Of a stretch of DNA of 64,000 nt, positions 54,931 to 64,000 are shown in pieces (position 1 is the stretch's first letter; each line of letters begins with the position of its first letter). This DNA is from Hordeum vulgare subsp. vulgare. Taxonomy: Eukaryota > Streptophyta > Magnoliopsida > Poales > Poaceae. The notes beneath the pieces are model-generated. The model was not told the origin of the DNA and made no database searches. It saw only the letters and a list, made by a program, of their open reading frames with translations. A program made the position numbers and the translations under genes. The DNA lies in NCBI RefSeq assembly GCF_904849725.1, contig NC_058518.1:416151081-416215080 (forward strand). Reading direction: 5' to 3'.

Positions 54931-55158
54931 GGCTTTTACCTGTGGGATTCCTTTACCGCCGGCGTGGCGATCTCTAGCATGGCCAACTGCGAGGTCAATG
55001 GCAAAAATGACTTTGCCGAGCTAGAGTATATGAACGTCACCGTGATCACTTCCAACAAACCGTACGGTGCGCGCGACGGCTCGAACCCGTTTTTCGACGG
55101 CATTGGGGCACCTAAGTTTAGTCTGAAAGAGGGTGGAGTTCACAGTGGCCATGTCTAG
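54931..55158 (+). pseudogene. Nucleoside hydrolase (NSH3-like), exon 4, ends in a stop
   Basis: After acceptor TGTAG at 54930 the frame reads GFYLWDSFTAGVAISSMANC, NDFAELEYMNVTVITSNKPYG and FSLKEGGVHSGHV, the C-terminal part of the first hydrolase domain with the conserved DSFTAG aspartate. TAG at 55156-55158 stands where the family continues; the same frame goes on with TGIRDSFCLVPG, so a CAG-to-TAG change is likely. NSH3-type proteins have a second tandem domain, which is not found downstream in this window. The gene was therefore truncated even apart from the CACTA insertion. Confidence 0.82.
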
Positions 55159-55711
55159 ACTGGGATCAGAGATAGCTTCTGTCTGGTGCCGGGAAGCAAC
55201 ACAGAAAGATGACAGGTTGCCCCCCTGGTTTTCCTTTCAAAATGAGGGTTGACCCCCCTGCCTCTGCATCGATAGATGCACACGACAATCAATGAATTAT
55301 TGCAAAGTTTACAAGCATCCAAAAAGCTACAAAAAGGAAAAAATAAAAGGGACATTAACTTGCATTTCTCCTTGTGTATAGGACGAGTAAAAGGTGCTGG
55401 AGGTCTGAGAACTTGCGTGGCGGTTGCACATAAGTCCCACTACTTGTAAACCGAAAAAACCCAACATAGAACTTGAGTTTCGGGCTTATTTAGGTCATAA
55501 CCGCCGTTTGGACCGGTGGGCTGCCCGGTTTTCTTCGTTCGAGGTCACGCGAGGCCCACGTGTGGGGTGATTTTTGCACGAAAGACCCTGATGATTATAT
55601 ATGAGGTGCGCATTCCACATTTTAAATTGGATAAATCAGTTTTTTCCTTTCTCTGTTTGGTAGTTCCCAAATCAGAAATCCCCTTCGAGATCCGAAATCG
55701 TCGCCGGCGAG
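55159..55711 (+). other. Intergenic region before the DUF4283-like ORF
   Basis: 55159-55220 still resembles hydrolase exon for about 60 bases. The rest shows no gene. A CACGTG box is at about 55557-55562 and no clear TATA box is visible; the region just before 55712 is GC-rich as expected of a grass 5' leader. Confidence 0.4.
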
Positions 55712-56677
55712 ATGGGAGGCAGCGTGGGTGGCGTCAGCGAGGACAGCGTGCAAGTCCCCGCCTTTGTCGGAGGTGGTGGCAGCGCGGCAACTTCAGGGAG
55801 TTCGTCCGCGTCTCGCATCCCGGACTCGCGGATCTTCCCCCAAGAGGTGTGGCAGCGCGGTGACCCAGAGATGCGGCCCGAGCGTGGCCGCGTTCTCATT
55901 GCTCGCCCTTCTGGCATGGCGGAGCTCGAGACCGCGTTCCTCGGGCGTGCATTGTATGCCATCATCATTGGCCAGCCACGGAGCAAGGTGACGCCGGAGG
56001 CACTCGCCGCGGCGCTAGAGTATGAATGTGGCATCCTGCCGTCGGAGATGAAAGTGGAGGTAACCGGGCCACCATTCCACTTTTTTCTTCGGTTCCATTC
56101 AATGGAGGATTGCACTCGTGTGGTGCACGCATCGGAACATCTGCACTGCGTCGGTAGTACAATTTCTTTTCAAAGGTGGTCAAGATGGTCGCGTGGCAAT
56201 TCGTCAAAGCTGCCTGACAAGACGACACTTAGTTTGGAGGGGCTACCGGAAGAGGCGTGGGATGAAGACACCGCCAACCTGATGCTCACAGGTGTTGACG
56301 GCGAGCTCATCAACATGCTCCCTTCTGCAGACAAGTGGTTTCTGCATTGCACGGCGTGGCTACGCAATCCTAGTGCAGTGTCGAAGGTACTTACAGTGTC
56401 AGTGCCTGCACCTCCTCTGCAACCTTGGAAGCCAGACTCCGATGACGAGAATGCTCATTCACCGCCGCGTCCGCTCTCTCCAACTGATCGTGGATGCATT
56501 GATTTTACCGTGATCATGCATGTGAAGGAGGTCATTGACCGTAGGCCATTGCTAATCGAAGGGTTGGCTAATGAATTCCTCCGAGATGAAGGTGTTGATC
56601 TAACACGCAGGCACACATTTCCAACTTGGCGAGGCAAGATAGATGGCACTGGCCCTGGGCCAAATGGCAAAGCTTAA
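55712..56677 (+). CDS. DUF4283-like protein, intact ORF (321 aa)
   Basis: Single-exon ORF with start context GCGAGATGGGA and stop TAA at 56675-56677. A low-complexity Gly/Ser start (residues 1-40) is followed by a DUF4283-like domain, about residues 55-230, with VLIARPSGM, the HFFLRFHSMEDCTRVV block, SFQRWSRWSRG, LSLEGLPEEAWDEDTANLML and WLRNPSAVSKVL. The family is very abundant in grasses, often next to transposons, sometimes with zinc knuckles; none is seen here. Molecular function is unknown. It lies tail to tail with the MuDR fragment, so it may be part of a Mutator-type element or of an independent gene family. The intact frame over 966 bp in a decayed neighbourhood is notable. Confidence 0.65.
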   Translation: MGGSVGGVSEDSVQVPAFVGGGGSAATSGSSSASRIPDSRIFPQEVWQRGDPEMRPERGRVLIARPSGMAELETAFLGRALYAIIIGQPRSKVTPEALAAALEYECGILPSEMKVEVTGPPFHFFLRFHSMEDCTRVVHASEHLHCVGSTISFQRWSRWSRGNSSKLPDKTTLSLEGLPEEAWDEDTANLMLTGVDGELINMLPSADKWFLHCTAWLRNPSAVSKVLTVSVPAPPLQPWKPDSDDENAHSPPRPLSPTDRGCIDFTVIMHVKEVIDRRPLLIEGLANEFLRDEGVDLTRRHTFPTWRGKIDGTGPGPNGKA

Positions 56678-57056
56678 GAGCAGAAGTTTGGATGGGAACT
56701 TCCTAGTTGTGGTTTGGTTGTTAAATCTGTAGTAGCTACAATATGTTGTGAGGTTGTGTGTTTGTAATAGCACTGTAATAGCTATCTTGTTTGTTTCATG
56801 ACAGACCTTGTTAAATTATGTTTAGAAATGTTTGTTGCATCCAAACTAATATTCCAGTTTGTGTGATTGTTATATTATGTTCATTTGTTCATGATCTGCT
56901 GCAACAAATAGAGATGACAGTTGAGAATAGTTCCACATCATATTCTGCTGCAACAAACAAATACTTGATAACAACATAGTACTCATAATAGTTCCATTAG
57001 TGAGCTTGGTTCCACATTTGAAAGATACAAACTTAGTACATAATACAGATGAGTAC
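56678..57056 (+). other. 3' flank of the DUF4283-like ORF
   Basis: AT-rich, no gene. Plausible 3' untranslated sequence to about 56830 (AATTATGTTTAGAAATG region). From about 56880 short phrases such as AGTTCCACAT are repeated and run into the MuDR fragment. Confidence 0.4.
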
Positions 57057-58075
57057 TCAATAAACAACAGTTCCACATTTTAGTTCTTTCACATCCCGTA
57101 CTTTCTCACAATTATGCTCTCCAACAAATGTTTTTACAAGGAAAGATTGTGTCATGTTATCTACCACAGCTACAAGTTTCCAAGGCCAACCATCCATACA
57201 TATTGCCTCAAACCTTTGTTTATTATTTCTTTTTTTCTTGATCTACACTATGTTCTTGACTGCATAATGTGCTACTGCCTTTCTCAACAACTCCACTGAA
57301 TAAAAAACCATACCTAGTTTGAATTGAGGATTTTCCATCTCCACTAGTGGGTTAAATGTTTTGAACCTGTATATGGGTTTCTCTTTCTTTTTCTTCTTCT
57401 GGTAATCCTCATCATGAGAGTCACTCTTATGCATCTTCTCAAAATCATCTTCTTCTGGTAGCTTCAGTTCCTCTTCAATGACATCATCTGTGCCTGCAAC
57501 ATGTCTGTACTCAGCTCCTACTTTCTTCCCCTTCTCAAACAATGCATCCTGCACAGCATCATCTACATTTTTATCATACAACTCATCATCTTCATCCACT
57601 GCATAATCACTATCATACCATGTTGGATCAGTCTCTGAATCACATTCCCATTCCTCTTCTGCATCTGATGACTTGTCAGAATTATCTGTATCCTCATTTT
57701 CAACACTCTCTGCACTAGCTTTCTTGCTATCTGGTTTCATAGGCCTCATTTTATCCTTGCTAATAGGGCTAAGTATTACTGCAGGTAATTCAGGCACAAC
57801 CCTATAAGCAATGTCATCTTCCTCCTCCTCCTGTTTTTTAATCTCTCTTGTTTTCACATGCTTGACAAACAAAACAAGCATCTTTGAAATAATAGAAGCT
57901 TCTGCCATCTTCAAACAATCCACTTCAAAAACAATTGCCACCATTTCTAAAATTGTTTTACCAGGTGGGCACCAGAAAACAATATCCAAATCACCAGGTG
58001 GATAATTCAACTGACCTAACATATAGTCAATCATATCATTGCAGAACGTGTTCCTATCAAGGTTATCAAACCATG
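57057..58075 (-). pseudogene. MuDR-type (Mutator-like) transposase, N-terminal fragment
   Basis: The open part is 57243-58034, and the frame continues upstream to the Sirevirus junction at 58075. It has a PB1-like N-terminal block (NYPPGDLDIVFWCPPGK), a long acidic region, a Lys-rich stretch, and then FNPLVEMENPQFKLGMVFYS, the start of the MuDR DNA-binding domain (PF03108). An in-frame TAG at 57243-57245 is followed by the rest of that domain (RFEAICMDGWPWKL, VKTFVGEHNC) to about 57060. The catalytic DDE part is absent. The first codons were cut off by the insertion of Sirevirus 2. Confidence 0.75.
58071..58075. repeat. Presumed target-site duplication CCATG of Sirevirus 2
   Basis: The five bases before the LTR start (TGAAAGTGCATG at 58076). 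The partner is beyond the right edge. A start two bases earlier (TGTGAAAG) is possible. Confidence 0.4.
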
Positions 58076-58427
58076 TGAAAGTGCATGATATGCCCTTAAT
58101 CGTCTTTTGGTGTTAATGACAACACATACATAGGAAACTAATCATATTTGTTGAGTGTATCTCAGGACGGCAAGTACTTTAAGTAGACTGAGATTTATGT
58201 GCCAAAGGCTGTCTGAAAAGATTGGTGATTTATATTTCGAGAAGGCTCGGGATTAAGAAGAGATGATGTAGAGTAGTCTTTTGAGTTTACTGATATTGAG
58301 TATAGGGATCCCGCACTATTAAGAGGGGATCACAGGCTTTGCGATAAACTTGCTCATACCACATCTCTACTATCATACCAAACACCACATACCATCCACT
58401 CCTTCAAATCAATACATGTCCAATTTC

Positions 58428-58905
58428 CTCGGACGTCCGGAGGGCCGGACGTCCGGCTGGCTTCGGAAATCCGCAGCCAGGCACCAGAAGTTTGTGAGGC
58501 TTATAACTCGGAAATCCGGCTCCCTCCGGACGTCCGAGGGCCGGACGTCCCGCCAAGCTCCGGAAATCCGGAAGTCTACACCAGTAGAATGTGTGCTCTA
58601 TATCTCGGAAATCCGGCTCCCTCCGGACGTCCGACCCCCATCGGAAATCCGGAAGCCACCACCAGTAGAAATTGTGCTGTATAATACGGATTTCTGGGCC
58701 ACTCCGGACGTCCGTACGCTGATGAATTCAAATATGTTCAGGCGCATCTACAGGCCTCGGACGACCGACCCCTGTCAGACGTCCGGTCGCTGATGAATTC
58801 AGAAGAGTTCCAGTCGTGCCTACAGGTCTTGGACGACCGACCCCTGTCGGACGTCCGGCCCCTCACGGACGCCCGGACTTCCGGCAAGTGTCGGACGTCC
58901 GGACC
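58428..58905 (+). repeat. Palindromic repeat array in LTR 2, core CCGGACGTCCGG
   Basis: About a dozen copies of TCGGACGTCCGG or CCGGACGTCCGG, with interspersed TCCGGAAATCCGG. All are short inverted repeats upstream of the TATA box, in the position of the GCGGTASTACCGC array in LTR 1. The core sequence is unrelated to that of LTR 1. Confidence 0.9.
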
Positions 58906-58948
58906 GTGTGTGACTTATTGCACCTCCAACGGCTGGATTTCACTCCAC

Positions 58949-58957
58949 ACTATAAAT
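58949..58957 (+). promoter_or_regulatory. LTR 2 TATA box
   Basis: ACTATAAATACT follows directly after the palindrome array, at the same relative position as ACTATATAAG in LTR 1. Confidence 0.6.
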
Positions 58958-59689
58958 ACTCTTCTCCCACCTCGTGAAAGGGTGTTCAACACAGCTAAGA
59001 TACACCCAAGAACACCTTTCCTCTCACTCACTCTTGTCTACACCAAATCCTAGATCCCAAGAGCATTTGTGAGTCCTTTTGAGTGTTGTTCCAATCAAAA
59101 GATAGATCGTCTCCCTCTCCTCCTTCCCACCAAAGTGATTTGTGATTTGAGCAAGTTTTGAGCAATCCCCGTGATCTTTTTACTCTTGGAGGTTGGAGAC
59201 TCCTAGGCGGTAGGAGTCTTCGGAGAGGAATCAAACCATTGTGATATCCCCCGGAAAGTTTGTGAAGGTTTGGAAGCCACCTCAAGGCTTACCACTAGTG
59301 GTTGAGAAACACCTTCGTGGAGTTATCTCAAAGGGAGAATAGGGTGAGCCTTCGTGGCGTTGGTGTGCCTTCGTGGTAACATCCGCCCCTCTAACGGTGA
59401 CGTAGCTTCCCTCCAAGGAAGTGAACATCGGGATACATCCTTGTCTCTCTCGGAGTTTCGGTTATTCCTAACCCTAACTCTCTACTTGTGTTAATCCTTA
59501 TTACATACTTGTATTTGATTATTGTTTACCGCTTTCCTTGCTTCACCCCTAATAGCTTACTCTTTTCATAGCAATTATTAGGCTTACACTCATATTCTGC
59601 ACTTTAGCCTAAAATTGCTAAGTAATTATTAAAATTTGGATTTGTGCCTATTCACCCCCCCCTCTAGGTCCATCTCGATCCTTTTCAAT

Positions 59690-59701
59690 TGGTATCAGAG
59701 C
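59690..59701 (+). promoter_or_regulatory. Primer-binding site of Sirevirus 2
   Basis: TGGTATCAGAGC, two bases after the LTR end, is complementary to the 3' end of plant initiator-Met tRNA. It would prime minus-strand DNA synthesis. Confidence 0.9.
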
Positions 59702-59741
59702 CTCGTGCTCTATTTGTGTGGCTTAACCGCCCTAGAGCGAG

Positions 59742-62299
59742 ATGGACGTGGATCCAGCTACGGTAGCTCGAGTGCAGAGGGACGGGACTTCCCCGGAAGT
59801 CAAGTCTTTCACCTCTGAGGACCTGGAACGGGCCCTTGCCAAGCAAAAAGAGGAGCATGATGCTTCTCTTGAGGCCATAATTCAAATGAGACTAGCATCA
59901 CTAACCACGGGGACAACCACGTCCCCAAGGGCCTCAGGGCCCCACGTGTACGGTACCTCATTTGGCCAACCTCCTCCGGAGAGGAACCAAACCAGTTTCC
60001 ATGGCTCTATACTAGATCTCAAATTGAGAAACCTAAGTACAATCCTGGAGGAAAACCTCCCTTGCTTGATGACAATTCTGATTTTGCTTTGTGGAGAGTT
60101 GGTATGCAGGATCATCTTAGGTACGCCAATGATGAGATGCTGGACATCCTCGAGCATGGGTACAATCCTGTTGATCCAAGATGCCTCACGCCCAGAGAAA
60201 CTTATGACAAGCATCTCAATGACACTGCGATCATGTGCATAAGAAAAGGAATGAATGACAAGCAACGAAGACCTTACATTCACATCACAAGTGCCAAGGA
60301 ATTGTGGGACAGCATCATAAGAACCAAGACCGGTACCTCCACTCTTCGGCTTGCTCAATATGAAATTGCCAAGGGGCAATTACATAATTTCTGTATGGAA
60401 AAGGGTGAATCTCCCAAGCATCTACTAGAACGGCTCATGACTCTCGCCACAGACATTGTGTCATGTGACTGTGACAAGACGCAAGATGGTTTCAATCTGA
60501 CCAAGAGCTTTCTTGTGGACAAGTTACTTCACGCTCTTGCTCCGTATCACCATCAAATGGTATGGGACATGAGGCAGCATCATGCTTTCAAAGAAATGAC
60601 TCCGGATGACATCATATCCACCTTTCAATTAATTGAAGAGTCAAAGGCAAATGCAACAAAGCACCTAGCCATGCATGGTACTTCAACATCAAAGATCAAT
60701 CTTGCTTTGAAAGCCAAGCATGAGTGTGACGAAGAAGAAAGTGAAGAAGAAGAGGGTGATGATGACTGCCAAGATGGTGATGACGTTGACTCTGATGAAA
60801 GCCCATCTTTTGAGGACATTGCTCTCTTTGTGAAGAAGTTTAGTGCAGGGAAGTTCAAGGGAAGATTCCCAAAGAAGAAGGTAAGGAAATGCTATAACTG
60901 TGAGGAAACCAACCACTTCTCCAATGACTGCCCTTATGAGAAGAGAGAAGACAAACCAAGGTTTCCAAAGACCTTTGTAAAGAAGAAGTTGCCAAACCCT
61001 ATGAACTCCAAGTCCAAGAGGACAGATGGAAGAGCAATGGTTGCACAAGAAGAATCAGATCCAGAAGATGTTGGTGGAGTTGCCGGAGTAGCTCAAGATA
61101 CACAGAGTACCTTGAGGCTAGTCAACAAAAGTGGTGATGTTGTTCACTACAACTATATGAAGGACTACAAGGGCAACGCTCACAAGTGCTTGATGGCAAA
61201 GACTGCCATGGGAGATGGGGAAGACCAAAGCTCCCATGATAAGGTTAAGGTAACCCCACGGTTAAACTCTTTCAGTCTAGTTTCTACCCCTTCTGATGAG
61301 TATCTTGATGCGGAAGATCACTATGAGGATAATGATTTAGATCATCCCATGTTTGCTAAAATGAACAAATTTAGGTGCTCTCTTAAAGGAAAGAAGCTCA
61401 CTATGTTTCGCATACTTATGGAAATGGTGAGTAAGCACACCAATACCATCAAGGAACTCGAAACCCTCGTCACTGAGGAGAAGGAGAGAAATGAACTCCT
61501 TGAGCAGAAAGTCCTGTATGAGGAAGCACAAAATGATGCATTATGTTCAAAAGTAGGTGAAAACCTTGATAAACATGCTAATGATCTTGCCTCCTTGAAA
61601 AAGGCTGAAAATGTGTGCAGAGAATTACTAAATGATAAAGACCGACTTGTGAACTCTCATACTTCTCTTTCTAAGGACTGTGAGCGTCTATCCTTGTCTC
61701 TCAAAGACAAGGAAGAGAAACTCACTGTTCTTACAAAGAGCTTTGAGGCACTTAAGGTCACTTATCTTGACACTCTAGCTAAGGCCTACTCCTCACCTAT
61801 TATCAATGTTGATACCTGCACTACTAATCCTAGTAGTGAACTGACATCTATCCTTGAGGAAAACTGTTTGTTAAAGGCACAGCTAGATAGAGGTCTCATG
61901 ACATGTGCACAAGGACAAAAGACTCTCAATGAGATCTTAAGTCGACACAATGGAGGTTTCGCCAAGGAAGGGCTTGGGTTCAACCCAAGCACTGCCAAGA
62001 AAAGTGCATCTCCTCTCAAGTGTACCACTCCTCTTAAGGAAATATTTGTACCAGAGGGACACACGGAGAAAGGTAAGGATGTGAGTGGGTCGGCCACTAG
62101 GGGTTCGTCTACTCACAACAAGACAACCGAATTCATGCCGCCATCCTATGTACTACGCAAATCAAAGGAAGGAGAGATCTATGCTAAATTCGTTGGTCCC
62201 CGTAATGCATTTCGATTCTATGCTATTTGGGTCCCTAAGACACTTGTAACTAATGTGAAAGGCCCCATGACAAAATGGGTACCTCAAACCAAGTCTTAA
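59742..62299 (+). pseudogene. Sirevirus 2 gag, one frameshift
   Basis: ATG at 59742, about 40 bases after the primer-binding site. The frame changes near 60000: residues up to about FHGS are in one frame, and the continuation (PKYNPGGKPPLLDD, then WRVGMQDHLRYAND) is in another that stays open to TAA at 62297-62299. Total about 850 codons, long as in Sireviruses. The gag core is followed by an acidic stretch and a CCHC zinc knuckle (CYNCEETNHFSNDC, histidine intact), and then a long coiled-coil segment (roughly 61360-61780). Gag and pol are in different frames. Confidence 0.9.
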
Positions 62300-62321
62300 T
62301 TCGTTACAAGTTGTTTTCTCC

Positions 62322-64000
62322 GGTGGAGCCAAATGGGTGATCGATAGTGGATGCACCAATCATATGACCGGAGATAGTAACTTGCTCTATGACTTCATGC
62401 AAGCCATTCGACCATATATGAGCATTGTATTTGGTGGAGGGTCGAAAGGGCAGGTAATTGGGTTGGGCAAGGTGGCAATCACTAATGACATGTCTATTGC
62501 AAATGTCATGCTTGTCCAATCTCTTCAATATCATTTACTTTCAGTTCGCCAATTGGCTTCCGTCGGTTATGACACACTATTTGGACTAACGGATGTGAAA
62601 GTCTTTAAGAGAGACACTCTTGAAGTGGCTTTTGTTGGAGAGTTGGATGGCAACCTTTACATGGTTGATTTCTCGAAAGAGAGCACTTTCCATACAACTT
62701 GTCTAATGGCCAGGGCCGACATGGGATGGATGTAGCATCGCCGGCTCGCCCATGTTGGCATGAAAAATCTTCAAAATATCTTAAACAACAATCACATTCT
62801 TGGACTAACAAATGTATCTTTTAAGAAAGATCGTGTGTGCAGTGCATGCATAGCTGGGAAACAACATCAATCAAGACATCCACCCAAGAACATTGTATCC
62901 ACTTCGAGGCCGTTAGAGCTCCTTCATGTGGATCTGTTTGGGCCTCCTTCATGGGCAAGTCTTGGAGGGAAAAAGTATGGCCTAGTCATTGTTGATGATT
63001 ACTCAAGATATACATGGGTGTTCTTTCTCAAGTCCAAGGACGAGACGAAGGTCACTTTCATTGACTTTGCCAAACAAGCCAGCGGAAGTTTGACAAGGAC
63101 ATCAAGGCAGTAAGAAGTGATAATGGCTCTGAGTTCAAGAACTACACCCTAGAAGAATTTCTTAGTGATGAGGGGATTGAACATCAGTACTCCGCACCTT
63201 ACACCCCTCAACAAAATGGTGTGGCAGAGAGGAAGAACCGGACACTTGTGGAAATGGCAAGGTCCATGTTAGATGAATACAAGTCACCACATAGTTTTTG
63301 GGCTGAGGCCGTCAACACAGCATGTCATGCATCAAACCGGCTCTTCCTCCGATCAATATTGGAGAAAACTCCATATGAGCTCCTAACTGGGAACAAGCCC
63401 AATGTTAAGTACTTTCGTGTGTTTGGATGCAAATGCTTCATCCTCAACAAACGGGAACGGTTAGGGAAATTTCAATCCAAAACAACTGAAGGGATTTTTG
63501 TTGGCTATGGGCCAAACTCTCACGCCTACAGAGTCTACAACAAATCCACTGGATGTGTTATAGAAACCTGTGACGTGACGTTTGATGAATTTAACCGCTC
63601 CCATGGGGAGCAAGTTGATCTAAATGATGCAGGCGAAGAAGACTCCCCACAAGATATCTTAAACATGGGTGTAGGTGCACTTCTGCCTATGGAACAAAGA
63701 CCCCATGATGATGATGAAGATGATGAGAATATCTCGCATCCTCAAGACAGTTCACTGCCCGTACCTCCACAAGATATTAGCACACACATCATGCCGGTTG
63801 TTGAGGATCAAGTGGGAGAGCATGTCTCTCACCCTGATGACACTCAAGAACAAGTTGATCTTCAAGAGGTAGACCAAAGTATGGGTATGCTTGATGATGA
63901 ACCTCAACAGGTGCAACGCGAAGAGGAATATCTTCCTCCGCATATAAATGATCCATATGTTGAGGACGTTGATGATGGAAACGAAGTGGAACCTCGTGAA
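62322..64000 (+). pseudogene. Sirevirus 2 pol: protease and integrase, one stop and one frameshift
   Basis: Protease motif IDSGCTNHMTG at about 62340. TAG at 62733-62735 replaces the Trp of the WHRRLAHV motif (TGG in Sirevirus 1). A 1-bp loss near 63083 shifts frame inside integrase; from there frame 2 is open to the window edge. Integrase residues: Asp in VDLFGP (about 62930), Asp in RSDNG (about 63120), Glu in GVAERKNR (about 63226). The last 130 codons are an acidic, Gln-rich linker. Reverse transcriptase would follow beyond 64000. Confidence 0.9.

Larger units (their letters stand above)
58076..59687 (+). repeat. 5' LTR of Sirevirus 2 (~1612 bp)
   Basis: Begins TGAAAGTGCATGATATGCCC and ends CTCGATCCTTTTCA just before the primer-binding site. 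The beginning and end resemble those of the LTR at 8610-10093, the middle does not. Confidence 0.88.
58076..64000 (+). mobile_element. Sirevirus-type Copia retrotransposon 2, runs off the window
   Basis: 5' LTR 58076-59687, primer-binding site 59690-59701, gag 59742-62299 and pol from about 62322 on. It is related to Sirevirus 1 along gag and pol but has a different LTR palindrome core. Damaged by a gag frameshift, a nonsense codon and a frameshift in pol. Reverse transcriptase, RNase H and 3' LTR would lie beyond 64000. Confidence 0.92.

Overview
The window is a plant nuclear segment, almost certainly from a Triticeae grass (wheat, Aegilops, barley, rye or a relative). The basis is the transposon content: an Angela/BARE-1/WIS-type Copia element with LTRs of about 1.8 kb, two Sirevirus-type Copia elements, large CACTA elements rich in TTTAGTCCCGG or TTTGCCGTCTGCC repeats, and spliced plant genes. 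Nothing prokaryotic was seen. The species cannot be fixed from sequence alone.

Layout. 1-1921: right end of a CACTA element that has landed inside a Sirevirus. 1922-10093: the rest of that Sirevirus (gag remnant, protease-integrase, RNase H remnant with reverse transcriptase deleted, palindrome-rich spacer, envelope-position ORF, 3' LTR). 10094-14084: unassigned DNA with a LINE/SINE-like tail and a GGAAGCA-rich stretch. 14085-19739 and 54723-55158: the two halves of a broken nucleoside hydrolase gene of the plant extracellular NSH3 type. Its first intron (14283-19026) holds Helitron-like material carrying spliced exons of an ER-type M28 metallopeptidase.

19740-54722: one CACTA element (X, about 35 kb with its nested insertions) sits in exon 3 of the hydrolase with a perfect 3-bp target duplication (AGT). 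A second CACTA of the same family (Y, 20315-30897) is nested in X with its own duplication (CGT). X encodes an ORF1/ULP1-protease gene, a small ORF and the TNP2 transposase, all decayed. Y has the ORF1/ULP1 gene and the small ORF, lacks TNP2, and instead carries a two-exon, apparently intact 216-residue WRN/RNase D-like 3'-5' exonuclease gene. X's TNP2 gene is split by an Angela element (41669-52730, target duplication ACACA). The Angela 3' LTR is in turn split by a 2.1-kb templated copy of its own other LTR plus flanking TNP2 DNA.

55159-64000: an intact DUF4283-like ORF (55712-56677), a MuDR-type transposase fragment (57057-58075), and a second Sirevirus (58076 to beyond the window) inserted in that fragment.

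How it fits together: the only candidate intact protein-coding units are the exonuclease in Y and the DUF4283-like ORF. Everything else is decayed transposon or gene debris. Relative order of events readable here: hydrolase gene, then X in exon 3, then Y and Angela into X, then the 2.1-kb templated duplication, which is nearly identical to its source and hence youngest.
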